NCBI RefSeq assembly: GCF_007859075.1 | Contig: NZ_VOAK01000024.1 | Location: forward strand, 124,001-188,000 | DNA length: 64,000 nt | Source: Gemmobacter aquaticus | Lineage (GTDB): Bacteria; Pseudomonadota; Alphaproteobacteria; Rhodobacterales; Rhodobacteraceae | Direction: 5' to 3' | Shown here: positions 56,322-63,814 of the stretch, piece after piece | How the letters are laid out: every line of letters starts with the position of its first letter | Numbering within the stretch: the first letter of the stretch is position 1 | The notes under the pieces: generated by a model | Database searches by the model: none | Seen by the model: only the letters and a program-made list of their open reading frames with translations | What the model was told of the DNA's origin: nothing | Position numbers and translations under genes: made by a program

Positions 56322-58954
56322 CGACCTTCGCGCCCGAGCAATCCGTTCGGCATCCGGATCACGGTGAAGGCCGTATGGTGGTCGATCAGGGAATCTTCAG
56401 CCTCGTCCAGTTCGGTACGGACATTCATAGGGTGGAGACAGCCCAGTTGATGCGCATCGAGTCGTTGGAGGATCGGCTTACCGACCTCACTACGGACGAC
56501 TCAACTGCCACGCTGGCGAAGGCGCAGGCGCTCCTGATCCGGTCGATCAACGACCAATGGGGCGTCTTTACGCGCACCCGGGTTAAGCTTCTGCCCCATC
56601 AGCTCTGGGTCTGCCGCCAGGTGACGCGCAACTGGCCAGCCCGCTGGTTGGTCGCCGATGACGTGGGCCTTGGGAAAACCATCGAAGCGGGCCTGATCCT
56701 CGATCCGCTGCTCTCCTCGAACCGGGTAAAGCGTGTTCTGGTGCTGACCCCGGCCCGTCTTGCCCCGCAATGGCGCGACCGGATGAAGACGATGTTCGAC
56801 ATCCGTCTCAACCTCTACTCCGCCGACCTCGATCGCGGAAAGATCAGCTACTGGGAGACGGCCGACAAAGTGGTCGCCTCGTTCCATACGCTCCGCATGG
56901 ACAAGGCGCGCGAGCGTCTGTTGATGGCCGAGCCTTGGGATCTGGTTCTGGTAGACGAAGCGCATCACTTTCAGGCGGTCGAACGCAGCGCGACCCTGAC
57001 CTACAACTTGCTGAAGGACATGGAGGCCGCAGGCAAAATCGGGTCGCTGGTGCTGTTCACCGGAACGCCGCACCGGGGCAAAGACTTCGGTTTCCTCGCC
57101 CTGATGAACCTCTTGCGGCCTGATCTTTTCGACCCCCAGCGCGACATCGAGGAACAGCTTGCGCACCTGCCCGAAGCGATGATCCGCAACAACAAGGCCA
57201 CGGTGACCGACCTCGAAGGCAAGCCGCTGTTCAAGCCGGTGCTGACCCAGACCGTCGACTACGGCTATACTGAGACGGAGGCGGATTTCTACAACGTCAT
57301 GAGCGAGTTCATCCTCGACGGTCGGGCCTATGCGAGCGACCTTGCCGGCCGTGAGCGCACCTCGCGCATGCTGCTGCTTATCGCGCTACAGAAGCTTGCC
57401 GCCAGTTCCATCGCGGCGATCCGAAGCGCCCTGTCGAAGCGCCGAGGCATGCTGGCGACGACAATCGCGCAAGGTCGAAGAGATGCCGCCCAGATCGTCG
57501 AGCCGCCAGAGGATGAAGATGACGACGAACGGTCCCAGCGCGAGGAAACCTCCATAGTCGAGACTTCTCCGACGCTCATGAGCGACGAGATTGCCCGCCT
57601 CGACGAGATCCTCGCTCGCGCCGACGGAATCACCCAAGAGACGAAGATCCTTAGATTGATCGAATTAATCGAGACCGAGCTCCCCGACGGAGAGCCCGTC
57701 TTGCTCTTCACGGAATACAAGGCCACCCAGGCCCTCGTCCTGAACGCGCTAGAAGCACGTTTCGGCGAAGGGAGCGCCGGTTTTATCAATGGTGACGAAC
57801 GCCTCACGCTGCCCGATGCCAGCGGTATCGCCGTGACTCGCAACCTGGCTCGCGACACGGCGGCCGAAGATTTTAATGCCGGACGCACCCGCTTCCTGAT
57901 CTCGACTGAGGCTGGCGGCGAGGGTATCGACCTTCAGCACCGTTGCGCCACGCTGGTGCATGTCGATCTTCCTTGGAACCCGATGCGGTTGCACCAGAGG
58001 GTCGGTCGCCTCAACCGCTACGGGCAGACCCGTGCCGTATCTGTCTACCTGATGCGAAACCCCGAAACCGTCGAGGCACGTATCTGGTCCCTTCTCGAAG
58101 AAAAGCTCGCGCGTATCCAGGCCACGCTCAGTGCATCGATGGAGGAAGCCGAGGACATTGCCCAGCTCGTGATCGGCATGGCTGGATCCTCGGTTTTCGA
58201 CGAGCTTTATTCTGAGGGGTATTCGAAACAAGGCCGAGAAACCCTGAGAAGCTGGTGGACCGCCAACAGCAATCGCTTCGGCGGCGACAATGCGCTCGCG
58301 ACGGCCCGAAGCCTTTTCGGCTCTGCATCAAAATTCGATTCCGCGACGATGGCCAAGGAAATCCCGCAACTCGATCTCCCACAGCTCGAGCCGTTCTTCC
58401 GGAACGCCGCCAAGACACACGGGCGCAGGGTTACGACCTCTGAGGCGGGTCTCTCGATCGCGACGCCCGAGATCTGGCGCAACGATCTGGATCTGAAATC
58501 CCGATACGATGGGCTGACGTTCGACCGCGACCTCGCGCCGAAGGAGCAGATGAACCGAATGATGGGGATCGGGCATTCCCTTGTCGACAAGTTTCTGGAG
58601 CATGCAGTCAACCGGCCGGTCTTTGCCGCATATCTCAAGGATCTCGAAAACACGATCCTGCTAGCACGGGTGGAGGACGAACTGACGGGAACGAAGGCGA
58701 CCGTTCATCGCATCGTCCTCGGAGTGCAACACGGGCAGTCCGCCATCCTGCGAGACGGTGAGCTGTTGTCGTTGCTCAATCGCTGCACTGGGTTGGAAGC
58801 GGCACCAACCGAACTATCAGTAGAACATGCAGCGACGTTGCGCGAGCTGTCGATGCAGCTTGAAGCATCTGAACTCCCGGGATCGTTTGGGTTCACCTAC
58901 CCAAAGGCAAGGCCCATCATGGCATTGGTGCCTGCATCCAGCAGAGTTCTCTGA
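56318..58954 (+). CDS. SNF2-family helicase, RapA/HepA-like
   Basis: 878 residues. An N-terminal Tudor/SH3-like segment (about 5-45: SVRHPDHGEGRMVV, IFSLVQFGTDIHRVE) comes first. The SNF2 ATPase follows, with Walker A GLGKT (117-121), DEAH (213-216), FTGTPHRGKDF, LLFTEYKATQALVL, STEAGGEGIDLQHRC and HQRVGRLNRYGQTRAV. All motifs are intact. RapA-like enzymes translocate on double-stranded DNA and remodel protein complexes. The ATGA overlap with the giant ATPase gene implies a fixed ratio and a joint function. SNF2 proteins of this kind also serve in DISARM and similar defence systems; I cannot place this one in a named system. Confidence 0.9.
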   Translation: MTTFAPEQSVRHPDHGEGRMVVDQGIFSLVQFGTDIHRVETAQLMRIESLEDRLTDLTTDDSTATLAKAQALLIRSINDQWGVFTRTRVKLLPHQLWVCRQVTRNWPARWLVADDVGLGKTIEAGLILDPLLSSNRVKRVLVLTPARLAPQWRDRMKTMFDIRLNLYSADLDRGKISYWETADKVVASFHTLRMDKARERLLMAEPWDLVLVDEAHHFQAVERSATLTYNLLKDMEAAGKIGSLVLFTGTPHRGKDFGFLALMNLLRPDLFDPQRDIEEQLAHLPEAMIRNNKATVTDLEGKPLFKPVLTQTVDYGYTETEADFYNVMSEFILDGRAYASDLAGRERTSRMLLLIALQKLAASSIAAIRSALSKRRGMLATTIAQGRRDAAQIVEPPEDEDDDERSQREETSIVETSPTLMSDEIARLDEILARADGITQETKILRLIELIETELPDGEPVLLFTEYKATQALVLNALEARFGEGSAGFINGDERLTLPDASGIAVTRNLARDTAAEDFNAGRTRFLISTEAGGEGIDLQHRCATLVHVDLPWNPMRLHQRVGRLNRYGQTRAVSVYLMRNPETVEARIWSLLEEKLARIQATLSASMEEAEDIAQLVIGMAGSSVFDELYSEGYSKQGRETLRSWWTANSNRFGGDNALATARSLFGSASKFDSATMAKEIPQLDLPQLEPFFRNAAKTHGRRVTTSEAGLSIATPEIWRNDLDLKSRYDGLTFDRDLAPKEQMNRMMGIGHSLVDKFLEHAVNRPVFAAYLKDLENTILLARVEDELTGTKATVHRIVLGVQHGQSAILRDGELLSLLNRCTGLEAAPTELSVEHAATLRELSMQLEASELPGSFGFTYPKARPIMALVPASSRVL

Positions 58955-59187
58955 TAGTCGTGTTCCCCCCGACCAGTAACGGGAAACATGGAAGGGGTGT
59001 CGTAACCACTCGATTGTAGCCGCCCTTGCGCGTTCGGGCGATATCTTGGGTGGCCGACTGCTTTGGGGAAGCCGCTTTGCGGCGACTGCGTCACCCCGAC
59101 CGGCCGCATAGGGCCGAGTGTCGAAGGGCACCGCCGCCCGCCCTTCAATCGCGTCGCTGCATCGCCGCAAGTCCGAACTGAGCCCAC

Positions 59188-60609
59188 TCAGAGCGAGGCT
59201 GAGCATCCGGAAATCGCGCCGTGTCGGAAGCTGGCGTTGGTCACGAAGCTTCCTGTCTCAATTAGTTCGAGAGCGTTTGCCAAGATTGCCAAGGCCTCTT
59301 CCTGTGGATCACGGGTTTCGTTTAGCACCCTAGTGAGTTGAAGATAGTGGGATGCGGCTCCGCCAACGTTCGCACCTCGGAAGGGGTCTGAATGGGCCAA
59401 GATATGTTCGATTGTTGACGTCGGCACCTTGAGCGAATGCATGATAGTGGCCGCCGTTCGCCGCAAGTCGTGCCTATGCCAACCCTGGGTCCTGCTCGCC
59501 TCACAAAGTGCACGTTGATAGCGAGTCCAGTTGCCCAGTGGTCCATCTCCGGTGCTGTTTGGGAACACCAGATCTTTGGAATTTGCGCAAGCCCACTGGG
59601 GCAACTGACGAAGGACTGACACAGCTGCCTCTGATAGAGGCAGGTCTTGGCTGCGAGGGCCACCCTTGGTCGACTTGACGCTGGGCTTATGCCAAACATG
59701 ATTGACGCGATCGAAGTCTCCCCAACGCATTGAGCAAACTTCTTCGAGCCGTGCGGCGGTAAACAACAGGAACCTCATCGCAATTGGCCGATAATCACTC
59801 CCCGGTTGGAGCTTCAGGTCGCCGATCTTTGGCGCGGGGTACTGAAGCAGCGGAAGCACTGCCCGCAGCTCCGCTTCGGTGAGAACCCTATTTCGCTTGC
59901 CTGTAATGGTCGGGTCAGCTGCGGCAGGGTCGTGGGTCGTCGCAAGATTTGCGACATTCAGTCTTGGCATGCGCGATGCACCGATTTTCGAGTAGCTCCT
60001 CCTTCCTGCGGCCCAGTCAAGGACGGGGCCGAGATAGCCCCGGGCACGCGAAGCCTGGCCATTTGCTGTCGCCTTGCCGTTGCTTGGATTGACACGTCTG
60101 TATGAAAGCACCGCGTGCGCGAAATCCTCATCGGTGACCTCCACGACGTCTTTAGCCAAGAGATTTGCATAGACGCGCTCAATCACCTGACGCGCTCCAC
60201 TTCGTTCTGATTTCGGTCCGCGAGGCGCCCAGGTCTTCTTTGATGAAGCAAAGCGCCCCTCGAACTCGCAAACTAAATCGCGGAGCGTCACCAATTCCGC
60301 CGGTTGTGCTGCGGCTGTCCGAATCTTCCGCTTTTCTCCGTTTATGTCCCTCCCATCCTTGAGATCCAGGCGAGCCCTGTTCGCCGCCTCCCTGGCCTCC
60401 TTTAGCGACACTTGGGGGTAGCAACCGAGCGTCACCGTCTTGAGCTGACCAGCTGCATTTCGAGCCTTGAGAATGAATGCCACCTCTCCGCCAGACGAAA
60501 TCCGAGCTCTAAGCCCTGTGACGACGCTATCGGTAATTTCGTATCTTTGGCCTGTTGGCTTCAGCTTGCGAAGCGCCGCATCCGATAGTGAGGGCTTAGC
60601 TCTGGACAA
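59188..60609 (-). CDS. P4-type tyrosine integrase of the tRNA-Phe island
   Basis: 473 residues. The N-terminal DUF4102-like arm-binding domain (about 5-90) has LSDAALRKLKPTGQRYEITD and VTLGCYPQVSLKEARE. A core-binding domain follows, and then the catalytic domain with AARLEEVCSMRWGDFD (Arg), WHRHDLRRTAATIMH (His-x-x-Arg) and ASHYLQLTR (Tyr). It lies 175 bp inside attR and is read toward the island interior, the normal setting. The two TGGGCTAC repeats near its start are candidate binding sites and may let it repress itself. It looks intact, so the island may still excise. Confidence 0.93.
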   Translation of the reverse strand: MSRAKPSLSDAALRKLKPTGQRYEITDSVVTGLRARISSGGEVAFILKARNAAGQLKTVTLGCYPQVSLKEAREAANRARLDLKDGRDINGEKRKIRTAAAQPAELVTLRDLVCEFEGRFASSKKTWAPRGPKSERSGARQVIERVYANLLAKDVVEVTDEDFAHAVLSYRRVNPSNGKATANGQASRARGYLGPVLDWAAGRRSYSKIGASRMPRLNVANLATTHDPAAADPTITGKRNRVLTEAELRAVLPLLQYPAPKIGDLKLQPGSDYRPIAMRFLLFTAARLEEVCSMRWGDFDRVNHVWHKPSVKSTKGGPRSQDLPLSEAAVSVLRQLPQWACANSKDLVFPNSTGDGPLGNWTRYQRALCEASRTQGWHRHDLRRTAATIMHSLKVPTSTIEHILAHSDPFRGANVGGAASHYLQLTRVLNETRDPQEEALAILANALELIETGSFVTNASFRHGAISGCSASL

Positions 60610-60623
60610 TTCGTCACCTCTTC

Positions 60624-60642
60624 TGGGCTACATCTGGGCTAC
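60624..60642. repeat. Paired TGGGCTAC repeats, candidate integrase arm sites (right end)
   Basis: TGGGCTAC at 60624-60631 and 60635-60642, 11 bp apart, immediately upstream of the integrase start and about 145 bp from attR. Sequence, spacing and orientation equal the pair at the left end of the island. Confidence 0.6.
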
Positions 60643-60784
60643 ATTACTTGGCCGACTTGGTGCATTTGCTTGCGACTGCATACGATCAGTTGCCACACCA
60701 TGTCAGCAGTAATATCAATTTACTTCATAAGGTTATGCTAGAATATCACTTGAATGCAAAGGGGATGCGCATCATCGACAAGCA

Positions 60785-60835
60785 GATTGAAAATCCGCGT
60801 GTCGGCGGTTCAAATCCGTCTCCGGGCACCACTTA
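60785..60835 (+). repeat. attR: right attachment-site repeat
   Basis: A 51-bp perfect copy of the 3' part of tRNA-Phe (10553-10603), with no 5' tRNA half before it. It closes the island. It would serve as attB for another element using the same target, which fits the different content to its right. Confidence 0.95.
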
Positions 60836-60914
60836 CATCACACTGATATCGCTACACAAAATAGAGCTTGAAGCTTTGCTTTTCAAGTCTGCGGCGCCTT
60901 AATTTCCGCGGCCC

Positions 60915-60962
60915 GGGTCACAACGGGGTCACAAGATACGTACCATCGGCTCCGGGTTACAA
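60915..60962. repeat. GGGTCACAA repeats just right of attR
   Basis: GGGTCACAA occurs at 60915-60923 and 60926-60934 (11 bp apart), with a variant GGGTTACAA at 60954-60962. The layout mirrors the TGGGCTAC pairs of the first island but with another sequence, so these could be arm sites for a second integrase. Confidence 0.45.
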
Positions 60963-61136
60963 GACACCCAGAACGGCACTCCTCCCAAAATGAGTTCTCC
61001 GGAATAGTCACTTTGGGCAGTTGATTCTGTCCATTTGTCCGGCCAACAGACAGTCTGCCCCTGCCCCCCCCAGCCTCCATAGACCTCAGGAAAAGAACAG
61101 GTTGACGGCCGAGACGAAGACAAAATGATTTTGCCC

Positions 61137-61163
61137 CGCCCCCTCGGGTTGACCGAGGGGGCG
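61137..61163. repeat. Strong hairpin downstream of the relaxase gene
   Basis: CGCCCCCTCGG and CCGAGGGGGCG form an 11-bp perfect stem with a 5-nt loop. On the minus strand it lies about 195 nt past the relaxase stop and is followed by GGGGCAAAATCATTTTG, without a clean T-run. It could be a terminator or part of an origin of transfer. Confidence 0.55.
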
Positions 61164-61357
61164 ATGCGTCGCCAGACGCGGCTTCGTTTCGGCAGTCAAG
61201 GCAAGCGCAAAGGTTCCATGCGAGCGCAGGAGGGAGGAACTTGAAGCCGAGGCCGGTGACTCGGGTTCCCCTCCTGCGCGGCATTTTCGCGAGAAAATGC
61301 GCATGGAAGGCGCTTGCTGGACCTGTTGTTTTCCTGTGGTCGGCTCTCGCAAGCCCG

Positions 61358-63814
61358 CTATCCGCCGGGGTCAGGGCCGGACCCTGACGCTTCGGGCTTG
61401 TCATCACCGGGATGGTTGGACGGCTGCTGATCTTCGACAGGGGCGGGTGCCGTCCAAGCGATCAATGCCAGCCTGCCATCAGGGGCCAGACAGGCTTGGC
61501 GCAACCGCTTGGTTTCTGAGAACAGATGGACCAGCCTCTCAATCGCCCGCGCCAAAGATGAAGATGGTCCCTCGCGCGATCTGGCCACCAGCATGCAGTC
61601 ATGAACCTTACCGCCCCTCAGCGCCCGCTCAAGTTTGCTTGCGAAAGCAGGTTCCAGCAACGCCGCTGCCGTTTGCAGCTTGACGCTGCGCCCAGCGATC
61701 TTGGGCACCAATTGCCGCAGCGCCGGGAGGTCGGCGGGATCTTCGTACAGCAGGAGAAGCACGGGCTTGGCGTGACTTTGCTCAGAGGGCAATCCAATCA
61801 GAGATTTGAGTGTGGAAATGACCCGATCCAGCCTGCCGGTCTGTCTTGGGCTGGCATCCGTCACGGCCTCCATCGAAAGATGGAGCCTTCCCGCGCCCTC
61901 AACATCGACAGCCAGACCCACGCCCGCCATGGGGTTAATTCTGTAATTTTGGCCGGGCATCGCCTCGCGAAAGGCGCGCTTCACCTTTTTGATCAACCAC
62001 AACCGCGTGCCGCGCTGGTCGCCCTTCAGGCCGCCCCTGACAGCCACAACTGCATCTCTTGTATCGCCTTGGTCGTCTCGCTCTCGTGTCGAAGCAAAGT
62101 TCGCAACGCCGTCTCGATCCGCAACAGACGCTCCTCCTGCTGCTTGAACGCCCCCTGTGGCCCAAAAATGTCGACCATCGCCTCCACCGAACTGTTCAGC
62201 CCGTTCGACACCGAGGTGAGCTGCTGGATCAGTTCCTCGAGGCGCTGGCCCGCTCCCCCCGACAGACCTGAGGCCCCCGATAGAAGGGCGGTCAAGGGGT
62301 TCACCAAGCGGACCAGTTGCTGGACCATGGCCAATAGCTCCGCGACCTGCTCTGGCGATAAGGGCGCGGCGATGGAAGGCGAGTGAGACATTGAGGGTAT
62401 CAACTTTCTTTCTGAGATTGCGAAATGTGTGGATCAATGTGTCGGGGATGGCGCGATCAAACTGCATCATCCAGTCCAATGGCTTCAGGTCTGCAGCCAG
62501 AACACGAAAGGTCGAGCTGAGCAGCGCGGCAAGGCGCGTCAGGGCTGCCGAGGTGCCGTGATACCCCAGAGGGGGGCAAGGCTTTGAAGGATCGTGGTCA
62601 CCTCTTGCACCTGCGTTTGTAAGGACTGGATTTCCGCCTGAAACTTGGTCGCCTGGCGCTCCCATTGCGCGCGGTCTTTGCGGTGGTTCCACTCCATCGC
62701 CTCGACCTTCTCGATCAAGGCGGCTTCCATCGGTGTGAGCAAATGCGGCATCTTCTCTCCTTTCGATCCGAATGAACCGGTGTCTTTTGGGAATGCGGGT
62801 CGAGACAGGTGCCTGCCCGGCCAACCAAGCCTCCGGATCAAAGGCCGCCTCCGGCCACGCCCCTTGGCCGTATCGATCCCGGTTAAACCTCGCCACGCGC
62901 GACCATTCCTGCCCGTATCTTACGATGATCGAGCCTTGGTCTTTTCCGGGTGCAACCTGAGCTTCCAAATTTCGGAGCGCCGCCGATTGGGCCACATTTG
63001 ACAGCCGAGCAGCCCGTAGTCGGAAAACCGGCGCTGTCGCGCTTCCATCACAGGGGCCAATCGTGGTGCTCTGATCCGTGACTTTCATGACCCTGAGGCC
63101 AAAGCCAGAGAGCACCGCGTTGATCCGCACCTTGGCTTCCTCTTGGCCCTTAGGCGGATCGGCGTGGAAATGATGACGCAGGGTCATCAAGGCATCATCC
63201 AGCGGATCGGGCTGCACCCCCTCCCGCCGCGCCGCTGCCCATCTTTTGTGGCGCCAAGCGGGGAGCGAAAAGGCCTGCACACGCGCAGGGTCGTTCGGAT
63301 CATCCAAATCATAGCGCAGGTTGACGAGATCCCGCATTGCATCCCAGAGCCGTTTCGAGGCCAATCCAGGGGGCGCGGGATTAAAGGCCCGCCACATCCC
63401 ATCGGGACGCTTGATCGCTTGCGGAACCGCGAAGTTCACTTCAAGGCGTTCAGTATGGGTATGCGTGCCGATGACGAGAGGAGGTCTTGCGGCCTTTGGC
63501 ACACCGGGGAAAAGAGTTGCCTCAAGCAGACCCGTGATTTCCTCAACCATCTTTCGACGATCATGATCCCCCGCATTGAAGGCCCTGACATCCAACTCAT
63601 CCGCCGAAAAGCTGAGCGTGCCTGATCGGTATCTGTTCTGAAATCGCAGTGCGCGAACTGTGGCGGAGAACAATCCCGGATCGCCGCACAGCAGTTCAGG
63701 GATCGGGTTGCGACGCATGAGGCCACCATCGGCGCCCGGCCCCATCGACGCGAAGAAATAGGCCATGACGCCGCGCCCAATTTCTCGCCGATGTGAGGAG
63801 AAGCCAACGATCAT
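61358..63814 (-). CDS. Relaxase / mobilisation protein (ColE1 MbeA-like, MOBP-type)
   Basis: 818 residues from the ATG with GAGGAG 7-8 nt upstream; a TTG in frame two codons earlier is less likely. The N-terminal third carries IGTHTHTERLEVNFAVP and FNPAPPGLASKRLWDAMRDL, then LDDPNDPAR, which resemble the metal-His and following segments of small-plasmid relaxases. An upstream Tyr is probably the nicking residue (FQNRYRSG or MAYFFAS; not certain). The start overlaps the stop of the preceding gene (ATGA). Two short genes lie inside it in other frames, as in ColE1. It would nick at oriT to allow transfer with help from a conjugative element. Confidence 0.75.
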   Translation of the reverse strand: MIVGFSSHRREIGRGVMAYFFASMGPGADGGLMRRNPIPELLCGDPGLFSATVRALRFQNRYRSGTLSFSADELDVRAFNAGDHDRRKMVEEITGLLEATLFPGVPKAARPPLVIGTHTHTERLEVNFAVPQAIKRPDGMWRAFNPAPPGLASKRLWDAMRDLVNLRYDLDDPNDPARVQAFSLPAWRHKRWAAARREGVQPDPLDDALMTLRHHFHADPPKGQEEAKVRINAVLSGFGLRVMKVTDQSTTIGPCDGSATAPVFRLRAARLSNVAQSAALRNLEAQVAPGKDQGSIIVRYGQEWSRVARFNRDRYGQGAWPEAAFDPEAWLAGQAPVSTRIPKRHRFIRIERREDAAFAHTDGSRLDREGRGDGVEPPQRPRAMGAPGDQVSGGNPVLTNAGARGDHDPSKPCPPLGYHGTSAALTRLAALLSSTFRVLAADLKPLDWMMQFDRAIPDTLIHTFRNLRKKVDTLNVSLAFHRRALIARAGRGAIGHGPATGPLGEPLDRPSIGGLRSVGGSGPAPRGTDPAAHLGVERAEQFGGGDGRHFWATGGVQAAGGASVADRDGVANFASTRERDDQGDTRDAVVAVRGGLKGDQRGTRLWLIKKVKRAFREAMPGQNYRINPMAGVGLAVDVEGAGRLHLSMEAVTDASPRQTGRLDRVISTLKSLIGLPSEQSHAKPVLLLLYEDPADLPALRQLVPKIAGRSVKLQTAAALLEPAFASKLERALRGGKVHDCMLVARSREGPSSSLARAIERLVHLFSETKRLRQACLAPDGRLALIAWTAPAPVEDQQPSNHPGDDKPEASGSGPDPGG
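62026..62391 (-). CDS. Putative mobilisation protein nested in the relaxase gene (1)
   Basis: 121 residues in a different frame from the surrounding relaxase. The sequence is a clean helical, Leu-rich protein (LSPEQVAELLAMVQQLVRLV; QQEERLLRIETALRTLLRHE) with coiled-coil character. Its low-Arg/Cys composition differs from the usual shadow frame on high G+C DNA. ColE1-type plasmids carry mbeB and mbeD within mbeA in just this way. The ATG was chosen over an in-frame TTG four codons upstream. Function by analogy only. Confidence 0.6.
   Translation of the reverse strand: MSHSPSIAAPLSPEQVAELLAMVQQLVRLVNPLTALLSGASGLSGGAGQRLEELIQQLTSVSNGLNSSVEAMVDIFGPQGAFKQQEERLLRIETALRTLLRHESETTKAIQEMQLWLSGAA
62539..62751 (-). 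CDS. Putative mobilisation protein nested in the relaxase gene (2)
   Basis: 70 residues, in another frame of the relaxase gene, with a clear ribosome site (AGGAGAG) before the ATG. The protein is helical with a coiled coil (MEWNHRKDRAQWERQATKFQ, then AEIQSLQTQVQEVTTILQSL) and resembles MbeD-type entry-exclusion/mobilisation proteins in size and shape. It lies upstream of the other nested gene on the same strand, the order expected of a mob operon. Confidence 0.65.
   Translation of the reverse strand: MPHLLTPMEAALIEKVEAMEWNHRKDRAQWERQATKFQAEIQSLQTQVQEVTTILQSLAPLWGITAPRQP

Larger units (their letters stand above)
10604..60835. mobile_element. Genomic island of about 50 kb integrated at tRNA-Phe
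   Basis: The limits are the 51-bp att repeats in the tRNA and at 60785-60835. A P4-type integrase lies at the right end, transcribed inward. Matching pairs of TGGGCTAC repeats lie just inside both ends. Cargo consists of a catabolic half (11.1-36.2 kb), an insertion-sequence scar with a degraded small element (36.3-40.6 kb), and a helicase/ATPase half that looks like defence (40.4-59 kb). I see no relaxase, replication or conjugation set within the limits, apart from a Rep-like gene in the scar, so transfer would need help from another element. Confidence 0.9.
60836..61357. other. Left end of a possible second element, no gene seen
   Basis: About 520 nt between attR and the relaxase stop. 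I see no supported gene. It contains the GGGTCACAA repeats and a strong hairpin described separately, so it may hold the end of a second element and/or a transfer origin. Confidence 0.55.

Noticed and set aside
60785-60835. Second tRNA-Phe gene
   Set aside because: Only the 3' 51 bp are present; there is no acceptor 5' strand or D arm, so it is an attachment-site copy.
36000-61000. CRISPR array or cas genes in the defence-like half
   Set aside because: I saw no regularly spaced repeats and no Cas motifs.
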